Below, piece by piece: positions 15,643 to 26,130 of a stretch of 49,851 bases of DNA. The stretch is from NCBI RefSeq assembly GCF_015155755.1, contig NZ_VWPI01000067.1, forward strand, positions 1 through 49,851, given 5' to 3'. The notes under the pieces were generated by a model, which was not told the origin of the DNA, did not search any database, and saw only the letters and a program-made list of their open reading frames with translations. How positions within the stretch are numbered: the first letter of the stretch is position 1; each line of letters opens with the position of its first letter. The stretch comes from Komagataeibacter sp. FXV3. Lineage in GTDB: Bacteria; Pseudomonadota; Alphaproteobacteria; Acetobacterales; Acetobacteraceae. The translations under genes and the position numbers were made by a program.

Positions 15643-16812
15643 TCAGCCAATCCCCGCATGTTCCGCCGCCCCGCACAGGAAGCCACGGATGGTCCGGTCA
15701 AAATCAGGTTCATCCAGCAGGAAGGCATCATGCCCCTTGTCACTGTCGATCTCGACAAAGGATACGTTTGCCGCGACCTGGTTGAGCGCACGGGCCAAAA
15801 GCCGCGCCTGTGACGTAGGGAACAGCCAGTCAGACGAAAACGATATGATGCAGAACCGCGTGGGCGTGCCCCGGAACGGGCGCGACATATCGCCATCATG
15901 CTCGGCGCCGAGATCGAAATAATCCATCGCCCGCGTGATCGTCAGGTAGGAATTGGCGTCAAACCGCCGCACGAAGGTCGATCCCTGATGGCGCAGGTAG
16001 CTTTCCACCTCAAACATCTCGCCAAACAGCGCGCCCGGCGCCCCCACCGCCCCGCGTCCGGGGGTCGCCCGCACGCGGCGGCCGAATTTGCGTGTCAGCG
16101 CCGCTTCGGACAGGTATGTGATGTGCGCCATCATGCGCGCGACCGCCAGCCCACGGGCCGGGATCTCGTTACATTCCCAGTACCGGCCACCATGCCATTG
16201 CGGGTCGGCGAATATGGCCTGGCGGCTGACTTCGTTAAAGGCGATGTTCTGCGCGGAATGGAAAGGGGATGTCGCGATCGGCATGGCCGCGAACACCTGA
16301 TCGGGATAGGTCGCGCACCATTCCAGCACCTGCATGCCACCCATGGACCCGCCGACAACCGCCAGCAGGCGCCTGATGCCCATATGTTCAACCAGCAGGT
16401 GCTGCGCGCGCACCATGTCACGAATGGTGATGGCGGGGAAATCGGTGCCCCACGGCTCCTCCGTCCCGTCTTCACGCACCCGCAGGCTGCGCGGGCCGGT
16501 CGTGCCCATGCACCCGCCCAGCACATTGACGCAGATGACAAAGAAACGGTCGGTATCAATCGGCAGCCCCGGCCCGACCATGCGTCCCCACCATCCGGGC
16601 TTGCCGGTCAGGGGATGGGGGTCGGCCACGTACTGATCACCCGTCAGCGCGTGGCAGACCAGGATCGCGTTGTCACGCGCGGGCGACAGGGTGCCATAGG
16701 CGCGGTACGCCACATCCACCGGTGCAAGGTGGAAGCCACAGTCCAGCTGCAATCCGTCTGGAAAGGTGACATGCTGGTGCGACAGGGTGGTAGCGGGATT
16801 GGTCTGGTCCAT
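15643..16812 (-). CDS. metX: Homoserine O-acetyltransferase
   Basis: A 389-residue alpha/beta-hydrolase-fold enzyme transferring acetyl from acetyl-CoA to homoserine, the committed step of methionine synthesis. The start [10 protein letters not shown] at 16812 is chosen because the upstream extension (to 16890) is not family-like. Visible marks are [22 protein letters not shown], the nucleophile elbow GGSMGGMQ (Ser156), SSDWLFP (catalytic Asp region) and [10 protein letters not shown] (catalytic His). It is coupled to metW. The 117-base leader up to dnaE shows no S-adenosylmethionine riboswitch that I could recognise. Confidence 0.95.
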   Translation of the reverse strand: MDQTNPATTLSHQHVTFPDGLQLDCGFHLAPVDVAYRAYGTLSPARDNAILVCHALTGDQYVADPHPLTGKPGWWGRMVGPGLPIDTDRFFVICVNVLGGCMGTTGPRSLRVREDGTEEPWGTDFPAITIRDMVRAQHLLVEHMGIRRLLAVVGGSMGGMQVLEWCATYPDQVFAAMPIATSPFHSAQNIAFNEVSRQAIFADPQWHGGRYWECNEIPARGLAVARMMAHITYLSEAALTRKFGRRVRATPGRGAVGAPGALFGEMFEVESYLRHQGSTFVRRFDANSYLTITRAMDYFDLGAEHDGDMSRPFRGTPTRFCIISFSSDWLFPTSQARLLARALNQVAANVSFVEIDSDKGHDAFLLDEPDFDRTIRGFLCGAAEHAGIG

Positions 16813-16929
16813 TCTGTATCCGGCATTGCGTCGACAGGGACAATGAAAAAAACTGGCAGGGGTTGCGTATGACACCCCGGCCCGGCACATGCAAGGTTCA
16901 TGGCGATCCCTGCCCGCCGGGCCATGGGG

Positions 16930-19900
16930 TCAGAACTGTTCCACCTTGCCCACGCCCTCGATGGCCTTGATCATCTGCGCTACGCGTGGGGTCACGCGGT
17001 AACGTTCGGACAGCGTCAGTTCAACATCGCGCGTTTCCGCGACCGATGGCAGCAGGATCACCCGCCCCCGCCCGTTGCCATTGCCCAGCAGCACGTCGCG
17101 GATCGGTTCCAGCGCGTCCGCCCGGTCGAACCAGATACGCAGTTCCGCCGCGGCTTCCGCCGCCGCCTGTTCCAGTTCCATCACGTCGGACGCCGTGATG
17201 CGCAGTGCCTCGCCCTCCAGCTTCAGGTCGGCAGTGACGACAACGGCATTGCCCGCCACCAGGATTTCACGCGACCGCGACAGCACTTCGGAAAAGAAGG
17301 TGATTTCACACCCGCCCGACGCATCGGACAGCCGCACCCACGCCATCTTGTTCCCCGTGCGCGTGGGGCGTTCCTTGCGGTCCACCACACAGCCCGCGAT
17401 CTTGACGCGGCCAATGCCCGCCTGTGCCGCCGCCTCCAGCCCCGTGGCCCTGACCGCCCCCAGCCTGCGCATGAGCGGGCCGTAGGAATCCAGCGGGTGT
17501 CCCGTCAGGTGGAAGCCAATGGCGTCGGCTTCCATGTTCAGCCGTTCGAATTCGGGCCAGTCCGCGCAGCGCGGCAGGCGCAGCGGCTCACGCTGGGCGG
17601 GTATGGCGCCACCACCGCCAAACAGGCCGATCTGCCCGCTGGCGGCTTCCTGCGCATTGGCCTGCGCGCGCCGCATCACGGTTTCCGCCCCGCCACAGGC
17701 CTGCGCGCGGTTGGGCAGGATGGTGTCGAACGCCCCCGCGCGGGCCAGGTTTTCCAGCTGCATCTTGTTGACCTGCCGCGGGTCAAGGCGGGCGGCCAGG
17801 TCCTCAAGGTCGGTAAAGGGCCTGTCGCCGCGCACCGCCACCAGCGACTGCATGGCGCTCAGCCCCACCTTCTTGACCGCGGCCAGCGCGTAGCGGATGC
17901 CATAGCCCTTGCCATCGGGCAGTTTTTCCACCGTGAAGTCCGCGCCGGATGCATTGATGTCGGGCGGCAGGATGGGAATGCCCAACCGGTCGGCTTCCTG
18001 CCGCAGGCCCGCCAGCTTGTCGGTCTTTTCACGCGCAAGCGACATGCATGCGGCGATAAAGGCGACGGGATGGTTCGCCTTCATCCACGCCGTCTGGTAC
18101 GATACCAGCGCGTAGGCGGCGGCATGGGATTTGTTGAACCCGTAATCGGCAAACTTGGCCATGAGGTCGAACACCTCGGCAGCCTTTTCGCGCTCGATCC
18201 CGCGCTTCATCGCCCCTTCGGTAAAGATCTCGCGCTGGCGGTCCATTTCCGCGCGGATCTTCTTGCCCATGGCGCGCCGCAGCAGGTCGGCGCCCCCCAG
18301 GCTGTAGCCCGCCATCTTCTGGGCGATCTGCATGACCTGTTCCTGATAGACCATGATGCCGTAGGTCTCTTCCAGGATATCGCGGATTTCCTCGTGCGGG
18401 GGTTCCCATGCCTCCCCATGCTTGCGCCTGCAGTAATCGGGAATGTTGGCCATGGGGCCGGGACGGTACAGCGCCACGGCGGCGATCAGGTCTTCCAGCC
18501 GGGTCGGGCGCATCTGCTTGAGCACGTCGCGCATGCCGGCACCTTCGAACTGGAACACGCCGCCCGTATCGCCGCGCGCCAGCATGTCGTAGGTCAGTCC
18601 GTCATCCAGCGGCAGGGCCGACAGGTCGACCTCGACCCCCATGCCGTGCAGGAACTGCACCGCGCGTTGCAGGATGGTCAGCGTGGTCAGGCCGAGGAAG
18701 TCGAATTTGACCAGTCCCGCCTGCTCCACGAACTTCATGTTGTACTGCGTGACCAGCATGTCGCTTTTGGGATCGCGATACAGCGGCACCAGTTCCACCA
18801 GTTCGCGGTCACCAATCACAACGCCTGCCGCATGCGTACTGGCATGGCGGAACAGGCCTTCCAGTTGCTGGCCGATTTCCAGCAGGCGGGCGATGGCCTC
18901 GTCCTCGTCGCGCATTTCCTGCAGGCGCGGCTCCCCCTCGATCGCCTGTTTCAGGGTCACGGGCTGCGCGGGATTGTTGGGGATCAGTTCCGCCACGCGG
19001 TTGACCATGCCGAATGGCAGGCCCAGCACGCGCCCCACGTCACGCACCGCCGCACGCGCCTGCAGTTTACCGAACGTGATGATCTGGGCCACGCGGTCGG
19101 GGCCGTATTCGCTGCGGACGTAACGGATGACCTCGTCACGCCGGTCCTGACAGAAATCGATATCGAAATCGGGCATCGACACGCGTTCGGGGTTGAGGAA
19201 CCGTTCGAACAGCAGGTTGAAGGGAATGGGGTCGATATCGGTAATGGTCAGCGCCCATGCCGCAAGCGACCCGGCACCCGAACCACGGCCCGGCCCCACG
19301 GGTATGTCATGCGCCTTGGCCCACTGGATGAAGTCGGCCACGATCATGAAATAACCGGGGAAACCCATCTGTGCGATGATATCGAGTTCGAATGCCAGGC
19401 GTTCTTCGTATTTCGTCCGCGTGTCGTCATCGACAGTCATGCGCGACAGGCGGTTTTTCAGGCCGGTCACGGCCATGTGCCGCAATGTCTGTTCTTCGGT
19501 CTGGCCTTCTTCCACCTTGGGGCAGACCGGCAGCAGGGGCTTGCGCGTTTCGACCGCAATGGCGCAGCAGCGCGCGATGTCCAGCGTGTTGTCGCAGGCT
19601 TCGGGCAGGTCGGCGAACAGTTCACGCATGACCTCCGGCGGTTTGAACCAGTGTTCGGGTGTCACCCGCCAGCGGTCGCGTTCGGCCATGGTACGGCCCT
19701 GCGCGATACACAGCAGCGCGTCATGCGCCTCGTACATGTCCGGCCTGGGGAAGAAACATTCATTGGTCGCCACCAGCGGCAGGCCCATGCGGTCGGCCAT
19801 GGCGATCATGCCCGGCTCCACCGCGCGTTCCGCCGCCTGCCCATGGCGGTGCAGTTCCACCGCCATGTGGCTGCCATAGGCTTCGTGCAGGCGGTCCATG

Positions 19901-20364
19901 AGGCGTGCTGCCTCCCTTTCCTGCCCTTCGGCCAGCATGTGGAACAGCGGTCCCCGGCTGCCCCCCGTCAGCAGGAACAGCCCGCCCGCGCGTTCGCACA
20001 GCACATCGAGGGTGACGGTCGGTTCATCCGTTTCATGCTGCAGGAACCCCGCCGAGGACAGGAACTGCAGGTTGGCCAGCCCTTCCGCATTGCGCGCCAG
20101 CAGCACCACGGGTTCGGCCGGGCTGCCGGGCTTGTCGCTGCGCGACGGCAGGCCGATCTGGCAGCCGATAATGGGCTGCACGCCCTTTTTTCCGCAATAC
20201 TGCGAAAATTCCAGCGCGCCGAACATGTTGCCCGTATCGGTAATGGCGACGGCGGGCATGCGCATGTCGTGGGCCAGCGCCACCAGTTCGGGCACGCGGA
20301 TGGCCCCCTGGCTGAGGGAATAGGCGGAGTGGACACGCAGGTGGACAAAATCGGCATGGGACAT
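16930..20364 (-). CDS. dnaE: DNA polymerase III alpha subunit
   Basis: A 1144-residue replicative polymerase. The N-terminal PHP domain begins VHLRVHSAYSLSQGAI and includes AITDTGNMFGALEF. The C-family polymerase core has GPGRGSGAGSLAAW, the catalytic PDFDIDFCQDRR and FDFLGLTTLT. The (HhH)2 segment, beta-clamp contact region (QIGLFGG) and OB-fold (VKIAGCVVDRKERPT) follow. Length fits the DnaE1 type. It stands alone between metX and an intergenic repeat. The complementary strand carries an open frame of similar length, a coding-bias artefact. Confidence 0.97.
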   Translation of the reverse strand: MSHADFVHLRVHSAYSLSQGAIRVPELVALAHDMRMPAVAITDTGNMFGALEFSQYCGKKGVQPIIGCQIGLPSRSDKPGSPAEPVVLLARNAEGLANLQFLSSAGFLQHETDEPTVTLDVLCERAGGLFLLTGGSRGPLFHMLAEGQEREAARLMDRLHEAYGSHMAVELHRHGQAAERAVEPGMIAMADRMGLPLVATNECFFPRPDMYEAHDALLCIAQGRTMAERDRWRVTPEHWFKPPEVMRELFADLPEACDNTLDIARCCAIAVETRKPLLPVCPKVEEGQTEEQTLRHMAVTGLKNRLSRMTVDDDTRTKYEERLAFELDIIAQMGFPGYFMIVADFIQWAKAHDIPVGPGRGSGAGSLAAWALTITDIDPIPFNLLFERFLNPERVSMPDFDIDFCQDRRDEVIRYVRSEYGPDRVAQIITFGKLQARAAVRDVGRVLGLPFGMVNRVAELIPNNPAQPVTLKQAIEGEPRLQEMRDEDEAIARLLEIGQQLEGLFRHASTHAAGVVIGDRELVELVPLYRDPKSDMLVTQYNMKFVEQAGLVKFDFLGLTTLTILQRAVQFLHGMGVEVDLSALPLDDGLTYDMLARGDTGGVFQFEGAGMRDVLKQMRPTRLEDLIAAVALYRPGPMANIPDYCRRKHGEAWEPPHEEIRDILEETYGIMVYQEQVMQIAQKMAGYSLGGADLLRRAMGKKIRAEMDRQREIFTEGAMKRGIEREKAAEVFDLMAKFADYGFNKSHAAAYALVSYQTAWMKANHPVAFIAACMSLAREKTDKLAGLRQEADRLGIPILPPDINASGADFTVEKLPDGKGYGIRYALAAVKKVGLSAMQSLVAVRGDRPFTDLEDLAARLDPRQVNKMQLENLARAGAFDTILPNRAQACGGAETVMRRAQANAQEAASGQIGLFGGGGAIPAQREPLRLPRCADWPEFERLNMEADAIGFHLTGHPLDSYGPLMRRLGAVRATGLEAAAQAGIGRVKIAGCVVDRKERPTRTGNKMAWVRLSDASGGCEITFFSEVLSRSREILVAGNAVVVTADLKLEGEALRITASDVMELEQAAAEAAAELRIWFDRADALEPIRDVLLGNGNGRGRVILLPSVAETRDVELTLSERYRVTPRVAQMIKAIEGVGKVEQF

Positions 20365-20440
20365 GGGCCTATCCTACCCCACACCGCATCTGATTCGCAC
20401 GCCCCGCGCGCAGGGCCAGCCTGTTATCCCTGAAAAATAA

Positions 20441-20520
20441 CAAAAGTTTTTGGGTGTTCCCTTTTTTCAAAAAGGCAGCGTTCCCTGAATCTTTTTGAAA
20501 AAAGCTTCACCAAAAACTTT
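20441..20520 (-). repeat. Quasi-palindromic intergenic repeat, copy 1
   Basis: About 80 bases. Read on the minus strand it opens AAAGTTTTTGGTGAAGC and ends CACCCAAAAACTTTTG, so the ends are inverted copies of each other. Inside are two smaller hairpins (AAGC...; TGCCTTTTTGAAAAAAGG). It aligns along its whole length with 24120-24197, roughly 78% identical by eye. It starts 12 bases after the lolD stop and probably ends that transcript. Confidence 0.85.
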
Positions 20521-20531
20521 CTGGCGTTTTT

Positions 20532-21239
20532 TCAGGTGGCGGGTACCACCGGCACAACCAGCCCGTCACGCAGGGTCACGATGCGGTCCATACGGCGGGC
20601 AAGGTCCATGTTATGGGTTGCGATCAGGGCAGCGACCCCATGGGCCCGCACGGTTTCCAGTAGCGCGTCAAACACTGCGTCAGACGTATGCACGTCCAGA
20701 TTGCCCGTCGGTTCATCCGCCAGCAGGACATGCGGGCGGTTGGCCAGCGCGCGGGCAATGGCCACGCGCTGCTTCTCCCCCCCCGACAGCTTGCCCGGCA
20801 GATGATCCAGCCGGTGCCCCAGCCCGAAAATGGACAGCAGTTCGTCCGCCCGTGCACGCGCCGCCTTGCGCGCGACACCCGCGATCATCTGCGGCAGCAT
20901 GACGTTTTCACGCGCGCTGAATTCGGCCAGCAGGTGATGGAACTGGTACACGAACCCGATCCGGTCGCGCCGGATCTGGGTACGCTGCGCATCCGTCAGC
21001 GCGCCCGCGTCCTGCCCCGCCACCATGACGCAACCCGCATCCGGCTTTTCCAGCAGGCCCGCCAGATGCAACAGCGTGGACTTGCCGGTGCCCGAAGGGG
21101 CGACAAGGGCCACGATCTCACCGGGGTGCAGCGTCAGGTCCACGCCACGCAGCACATCCAGCGTTTCCTCACCACTGATGTAACGGCGCGCCACGCCATC
21201 CATGCGCAGCGACGGGGCATTGTCTAGGGCGTCACTCAT
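20532..21239 (-). CDS. lolD: Lipoprotein-releasing ABC transporter ATPase LolD
   Basis: A 235-residue ABC ATPase. Walker A is APSGTGKST (residues 47-55), the Q-loop region FVYQFHHLL, the signature LSGGEKQR, Walker [12 protein letters not shown] and the switch His in [21 protein letters not shown] after the Q-loop is typical of LolD/MacB-type ATPases. Its start overlaps the lolC stop by eight bases. With LolC it extracts outer-membrane lipoproteins from the inner membrane for transfer to LolA. Confidence 0.93.
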   Translation of the reverse strand: MSDALDNAPSLRMDGVARRYISGEETLDVLRGVDLTLHPGEIVALVAPSGTGKSTLLHLAGLLEKPDAGCVMVAGQDAGALTDAQRTQIRRDRIGFVYQFHHLLAEFSARENVMLPQMIAGVARKAARARADELLSIFGLGHRLDHLPGKLSGGEKQRVAIARALANRPHVLLADEPTGNLDVHTSDAVFDALLETVRAHGVAALIATHNMDLARRMDRIVTLRDGLVVPVVPAT

Positions 21240-22476
21240 GGCGCAGGGCCTCCACCGGGTCGGTTTTTGCCGCCCTCCATGACGGATACAGCGTCGCCAG
21301 CAGCGACAGCACCAGCGCCATCACGATCACCTCGATCACCTGCGACCAGATCAGCCTGGCGGGCAGGTGTTCAAGGTAATAGACCTCGGGATTGAACAGG
21401 TTGGTGCCGGTAATGCGCTGCAGAAGCTGGCGGATATGTTCGATATTCAGGCAGAACACGATGCCAAGCCCGGTTCCCACAAACGTGCCCGTCACCCCCA
21501 CCGACGCCCCGCACATGAGGAAGATGCGCATGATCGCCCCGCGCGTCGCCCCCAGCGTGCGCAGCACAGCGATATCGGCACTCTTGTCCTTGACCATCAT
21601 GATCAGCGACGAAATCACGTTGAAGGCGGCGACAAGGATAATCAGCGTCAGGATCAGGAACATCACGTTCTGTTCCACCTGCACCGCGCCGAAAAAGGCA
21701 TTGTTGCTCTGCGTCCAGTCCATGACGCGCACATTGCCATCCATGACCTTCTCGATCGCCTGACGGATGGGGCCGACGTTTTCCGCGTCCCGGGTCATGA
21801 CCTGCACCTGCGTCACCTGTCCCGGTAGCTGGAAATATACCTGTGCCGCATGCAGCGGCAGGAACACGTAGCTGGCATTATAGTCATTCACCCCGGCATC
21901 GAATATGCCCACTACGCGATAGGCGCGCACGCGCGGCATGGTGCCGAATGCGGTTGCCGCCCCCTGCGGCGAGACCAGCGTCAGCCTGCCGCCCACCGTC
22001 AGCCCCGCGCGTTCCGCCAGCGTGGTGCCGACGATGATGGTGTCATCACCACCAAAATCGTCCATGGAACCGGCGACAAGGTTATCGCTGACCTCATGCA
22101 GCGCCTGCAGGTCGGCCCGCGTCATGCCGCGCACCAGCCCGCCCGCATTGTAGCTGCCGGAATTGAGCAGCACCTGCGATTCCACCAGAGGTGCTGCCGT
22201 CACAACGCCCGGCACCTTACGCACGCGCCCGGCCACGTCATCATAATCGCTGATGGTACGTGTCACGCCGAATACGCTGAGATCGCCATTCAGCCCGAGG
22301 ATACGGCCCAGCAGGTCAGCCTTGAACCCGTTCATGACCGACATGACGATGATCAGCGTGGCGACACCCAGCGCGATCCCCACAAGCGAGAAGATCGCGA
22401 TGACGGAAACGAACCGTTCCCCCCGCCGGGCATGCAGGTAACGCCCGGCGACCATCCGCTCGAAGGGACCAAACAT
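21232..22476 (-). CDS. lolC: Lipoprotein-releasing ABC transporter permease LolC/LolE
   Basis: A 414-residue membrane protein with one N-terminal helix ([23 protein letters not shown]), a large periplasmic MacB-like domain (about 45-265), and three C-terminal helices, the LolC/E plan. [14 protein letters not shown] after the first helix is characteristic. Alpha-proteobacteria usually have one permease forming a homodimer rather than separate LolC and LolE; only one is seen here. It overlaps proS by one base upstream (TGATG) and lolD downstream, so the three genes form an operon. Confidence 0.92.
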   Translation of the reverse strand: MFGPFERMVAGRYLHARRGERFVSVIAIFSLVGIALGVATLIIVMSVMNGFKADLLGRILGLNGDLSVFGVTRTISDYDDVAGRVRKVPGVVTAAPLVESQVLLNSGSYNAGGLVRGMTRADLQALHEVSDNLVAGSMDDFGGDDTIIVGTTLAERAGLTVGGRLTLVSPQGAATAFGTMPRVRAYRVVGIFDAGVNDYNASYVFLPLHAAQVYFQLPGQVTQVQVMTRDAENVGPIRQAIEKVMDGNVRVMDWTQSNNAFFGAVQVEQNVMFLILTLIILVAAFNVISSLIMMVKDKSADIAVLRTLGATRGAIMRIFLMCGASVGVTGTFVGTGLGIVFCLNIEHIRQLLQRITGTNLFNPEVYYLEHLPARLIWSQVIEVIVMALVLSLLATLYPSWRAAKTDPVEALRHE

Positions 22477-23798
22477 CAGCCGCGTATTTTCGCGATAAGG
22501 GTCAGGGCGGCCTCGACCGTTTCCTCGGTGCGTTCACCGGTATGACGGTTTTTCACTTCCACCTTGCCATCCTTCGCCCCGCGCGGGCCCACGATCAGCT
22601 GCCATGGATGGCCCAGCAAATCGGCATCGGCAAACTTTGCGCCCGCACGTTCGGCACGGTCATCGTACAGCAGGTCATCAGGCGCTGCCGCATACAGCTT
22701 TTCACAGATGGCGTCGCACTGCGCATCACCATTCTTCAGGTTGATGATGGCGGCCCGGAAAGGGGCTACGGATGCAGGCCAGATAATGCCGTTGTCATCA
22801 TGGCTGGCTTCGATGATCGCGGCGACAAGGCGCGAGACGCCAATGCCATACGACCCCATTTCCGGATATAGCGGCGCACCGTCGGGACCGCTTACGGCGA
22901 TATCCATGGACTGGGTATATTTGCGCCCGAAGTTGAAGATATGCCCGACCTCGATGCCACGCCCCTCGCGCTGGCGCTCGGCTGGCACCTTTGCCCATGC
23001 CTCCGCATCATGCATCTCGTCCGTCGCGGCATAGAACGACGTCATGCCGGTAAAGAACTTTTCAAGCGACGCGCGGTCGTTAAGGTCAACATTTTCGCCC
23101 AGCCAGTCCTGGTCCTCCAGCGCGCTGTCAAAGAACACGCCGCTTTCCCCCGTGGGGGCCAGGATCAGGAATTCGTGGCTCAGTTCGCCACCGATCGGCC
23201 CGGTATCGGCGCGCATCGGGATCGCACGCACGCCCAGGCGCTGGAACGTGCGCAGATAGGCCAGCATCATGCGGCGATAGGTATCGACCGCGGAATCGTG
23301 GTCAAGATCGAAGCTGTAGGCGTCCTTCATGTAGAACTCGCGCCCGCGCATCACGCCAAAGCGGGGGCGGACCTCGTCACGGAACTTCCACTGGATCTGG
23401 TACAGCACCTGCGGCAGTTCCTTGTAGGATTTGACCGCCTGACCGAACAGGTCGGTAATCATTTCCTCGTTGGTCGGCCCAAACAGCATGTCGCGTTCAT
23501 GCCGGTCACGGATGCGCAGCATTTCCGGCCCATAGGCGTCATACCGGCCCGAACGCTTCCACAGGTCGGCGGATTGCATGGTGGGCATCAGCAGTTCCTG
23601 CGCGCCCACGGCGTCCTGTTCTTGGCGCACGATATTCGCGATATGGCGCAGCACCCGCAGGCCGGCTGGCAGCCAGGCATAGATGCCTGCCGCCGTCTGG
23701 CGAATCATGCCCGCACGCAGCATGAGCCGGTGTGACGTGATCTGGGCCTCGGCCGGATTTTCCTTGAGGGTCGGCAGAAAACTGCGGGACAGACGCAT
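22476..23798 (-). CDS. proS: Prolyl-tRNA synthetase
   Basis: A 440-residue class II aminoacyl-tRNA synthetase charging tRNA-Pro. It has [20 protein letters not shown] at the N-terminus, motif 2 ([22 protein letters not shown]), motif 3 ([14 protein letters not shown]) and a C-terminal anticodon-binding domain. It lacks the editing insertion found in the approximately 570-residue E. coli enzyme, as is usual in alpha-proteobacteria. It is the first gene of the proS-lolC-lolD operon. Confidence 0.96.
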   Translation of the reverse strand: MRLSRSFLPTLKENPAEAQITSHRLMLRAGMIRQTAAGIYAWLPAGLRVLRHIANIVRQEQDAVGAQELLMPTMQSADLWKRSGRYDAYGPEMLRIRDRHERDMLFGPTNEEMITDLFGQAVKSYKELPQVLYQIQWKFRDEVRPRFGVMRGREFYMKDAYSFDLDHDSAVDTYRRMMLAYLRTFQRLGVRAIPMRADTGPIGGELSHEFLILAPTGESGVFFDSALEDQDWLGENVDLNDRASLEKFFTGMTSFYAATDEMHDAEAWAKVPAERQREGRGIEVGHIFNFGRKYTQSMDIAVSGPDGAPLYPEMGSYGIGVSRLVAAIIEASHDDNGIIWPASVAPFRAAIINLKNGDAQCDAICEKLYAAAPDDLLYDDRAERAGAKFADADLLGHPWQLIVGPRGAKDGKVEVKNRHTGERTEETVEAALTLIAKIRG

Positions 23799-24037
23799 AT
23801 CCGTATGAACCTTGAAGTATGAGAACCGATAATGCAGCGGACCCTAGACCAATCACAACGCCCGTGGAATGGGGCATGTGCGTGATATCCCCCCGCGCCA
23901 CACCGAAGCGTGATGCGCAAAGGCCGTAAGTGCGTAAACATCCACGTGAGGGGGCATGGCGGCAAGCCCGTGCCGGGGCTAAGCTGCGCAGGCAAATCTG
24001 GTTGCACACGAGACGCCGGGTTTAGGGAAAACGTACC
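23799..24037. other. Intergenic region upstream of proS with no recognised gene
   Basis: The stretch contains a small hairpin with a GGCATGG/CCGTGCC stem near 23955-23976. Short open frames present on the minus strand lack ribosome sites and family features. It should hold the proS promoter. A small RNA is possible but I could not match one. Confidence 0.4.
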
Positions 24038-24079
24038 AAAAAAATAATGGCAGGAAACGGTCCATCCGTTCCCTGCCAT
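24038..24079 (-). terminator. Rho-independent terminator
   Basis: Arms 24047-24060 and 24066-24079 form 14 positions with one mismatch around a five-base loop. On the minus strand the hairpin is followed by a T-run (24044-24038). It lies downstream of the RNase J gene, beyond repeat copy 2, and probably stops readthrough toward proS. Confidence 0.85.
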
Positions 24080-24119
24080 AATCATTTGCGGTCTGTGAAA
24101 CGCCCCGAAGGTAATTAAA

Positions 24120-24197
24120 AAAGTTTTCGGGGAAGCTGTTTTCAAAAAGCTTAAGGAAACGCCGCCTTTTAAAAAAAGCGGCACCCAGAAACTTTTA
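24120..24197 (+). repeat. Quasi-palindromic intergenic repeat, copy 2
   Basis: Same element as 20441-20520, in the opposite orientation on the chromosome: it opens AAAGTTTTCGGGGAAGC and closes CACCCAGAAACTTTTA. The inner hairpin is GCCGCC...GCGGC. It ends four bases beyond the RNase J stop codon, again a gene 3' end. Because the element is nearly palindromic, either orientation can fold at the end of a transcript. Confidence 0.85.
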
Positions 24198-24201
24198 TCA
24201 A

Positions 24202-25848
24202 CTACACCCGCAGCAGGTGCACATCCACCAGCGGACGCTTCTGCAGCTTGCGGCCCAGCGCACGGCGCAGGGCGGTCTTGGCCGCTTCGCGGAAGGTCGC
24301 GTCGTTTTCACGCAGTTCATCGGGGATTTCGTCCAGCGCATTACCGAATTCCTCGGTCACGCGCTGCGTTTCGGGATCTTCGGCATCCAGCAGGCCGGGC
24401 GCGCTGACCTTCGGGTCCCCGATCAGGTAGCCCTCGTCATCCACCGCGAAACTGCCCAGCACCATGCCGTTGAACAGCATCCGCCGCCGCGCCGACAGCA
24501 CGCCGCCATTCATGGGCAGGATACGCCCGCCATCCAGCACCAGCCGCCCGGTGGGAGCAGTATCGCCAATTTCGACCCCATCGGCGCGGATGTCGAGGAT
24601 ATCGCCATCTTCCAGCAGCACGGGTTCGATATTCAGTTCCTGCGCAATGGCGGCATTGGCGGTCAGGTGACGCCATTCGCCATGCACCGGGATCAGGAAA
24701 CGCGGGCGCACGAGGTCATACAGCTTACGCACGTCACCACCCGTGGCATGGCCCGATACGTGCACCAGATGGTCCTTGTCGGTAATCACGTGCACGCCGC
24801 GGCGAGTCAGGCTATCCTGCACCTGTATCACGGCCTGTTCGTTACCGGGAATCATGCGGCTGCTGTAGATGACCGTATCGCCCTCACCCAGCGCGATGTT
24901 GGGGTGGGTGTCGGCCGCGATGCGCGACAGGGCGGAACGGGGTTCGCCCTGACTGCCGGTCACGATCAGCAGGATCTGGTTGTCAGGGATGGAATTGGCG
25001 TCCTGTTCCGACAGGAAGTGCGGCACATCCGACAGGTAGCCACATTCACGCGCCGCGACCTCCAGGTTGCGCAGGCTGCGCCCGACCACGGCCACGCGAC
25101 GGCCCGCGGCCTTTGCCGCCATGGCCAGCGTTTCCACGCGGGCGACGTTACTGGCGAAGCAGGTCACCGCGATCCGCCCCTCAAGCGAGGCGATGAGGCG
25201 CGTCATCTCGCGCCGTACATCGGCTTCGGACGCGGATGGCCCTTCGGTGCGGACATTGGTGCTGTCGCACACCATGGCCAGCACGCCCTCGCGCCCCAGT
25301 TCGGCAAAGGTTTCAAGGTCGGTCGGCGGCCCCACCTGCGGGTCGGGATCGATCTTCCAGTCACCGGTATGGACAATGATGCCCTGCGGCGTGCGCAGCA
25401 CCAGCGACTGTGATTCCGGCACCGAATGCGTGACCGAGACGAAGCGCAGATCAAACGGCCCGACCGTAAAGGCGCTGCCCGGGGCGATCACATGGATGGG
25501 CACCTGTTGCAGCAGCCCGGCTTCCCCCAGCTTGCGGCGCAGCACGGCGGCGGCAAACGGGGTGACATAGACCGGGCAGCCAAGCTGCGGCCACAGATGG
25601 GCAATGGCGCCCAGATGGTCTTCATGCGCGTGGGTGACAACCAGCCCGGCCAGCGCATCCTTGCGTTCGGCAATGAAGACAGGGTCAGGCAGGATGATTT
25701 CCGCCTCCGGCGTGTCATTGCCGCTGAAGCCGATGCCGCAATCCACCGCCAGCCATGCCTCACCCTGTCGGTACAGGTTGAGGTTCATGCCGATTTCGCC
25801 TGTCCCGCCTAACGGAAGGAATGAAACGCCTGTCATATCATTCATCAA
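24202..25848 (-). CDS. rnj: Ribonuclease J (metallo-beta-lactamase/beta-CASP RNase)
   Basis: A 548-residue nuclease of RNA maturation and decay. The metallo-beta-lactamase motifs are FLPLGGTGEIGMN, THAHEDHLGA (zinc ligands), SVTHSVPES, HTGDWKID and CDSTN. The beta-CASP part has TCFASNVARV, TGSQGEPRSAL, SSRMIPGNE, HVSGHATGGD and PVHGEWRHL, followed by a C-terminal domain. It has both endonuclease and 5'-exonuclease potential. Starts at residues 1, 2 or 5 are all possible. In related bacteria a pantothenate kinase gene often separates it from birA; here there is only a 282-base gap. Confidence 0.94.
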   Translation of the reverse strand: MMNDMTGVSFLPLGGTGEIGMNLNLYRQGEAWLAVDCGIGFSGNDTPEAEIILPDPVFIAERKDALAGLVVTHAHEDHLGAIAHLWPQLGCPVYVTPFAAAVLRRKLGEAGLLQQVPIHVIAPGSAFTVGPFDLRFVSVTHSVPESQSLVLRTPQGIIVHTGDWKIDPDPQVGPPTDLETFAELGREGVLAMVCDSTNVRTEGPSASEADVRREMTRLIASLEGRIAVTCFASNVARVETLAMAAKAAGRRVAVVGRSLRNLEVAARECGYLSDVPHFLSEQDANSIPDNQILLIVTGSQGEPRSALSRIAADTHPNIALGEGDTVIYSSRMIPGNEQAVIQVQDSLTRRGVHVITDKDHLVHVSGHATGGDVRKLYDLVRPRFLIPVHGEWRHLTANAAIAQELNIEPVLLEDGDILDIRADGVEIGDTAPTGRLVLDGGRILPMNGGVLSARRRMLFNGMVLGSFAVDDEGYLIGDPKVSAPGLLDAEDPETQRVTEEFGNALDEIPDELRENDATFREAAKTALRRALGRKLQKRPLVDVHLLRV

Positions 25849-26130
25849 TAAATCCTGTGTCAGTTACCATGGTTTCAGATGTGTTTGAAAAATGGCCGCG
25901 GAACGCCCGTTCCGTGCCGTTGTTCGTGCCCTGTTGTCAGCCCGGTCGGGGCCAAGATCCTGTCTGGCTGCCAGCATGTCGCCGGTCCGCCTGCCCTGCT
26001 GGCGTGGGTGGAGCCATCCATCGCCTTTCCCCGTCGGGTGGGCGGTGCTCGACACCTTTCGCCATAAAATCATGCATGGGATTATCATGTAATCCCGCCA
26101 ACTTAAATCTCTTTCCTTTGCCGGGACCGA

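Noticed and set aside
16813-16929. A S-adenosylmethionine riboswitch in front of metX
   Set aside because: The position is right for one, but I could not fit the conserved core of SAM-II or related classes in the 117-base leader.
16900-20433. A 1177-residue open frame on the plus strand opposite dnaE
   Set aside because: It mirrors the dnaE coding region. High third-position GC removes stops from the antisense frame; the product is His/Arg/Gln-rich with no domain, and dnaE is unmistakable.
23539-24184. Two minus-strand frames of about 156-159 residues upstream of and within proS
   Set aside because: They run through the terminator, repeat element and proS start in other frames, and have no family features.
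25864-26088. A 74-residue minus-strand frame between birA and the RNase J gene
   Set aside because: Weak ribosome site, no domain, composition like a random frame; not a recognisable coaX fragment.
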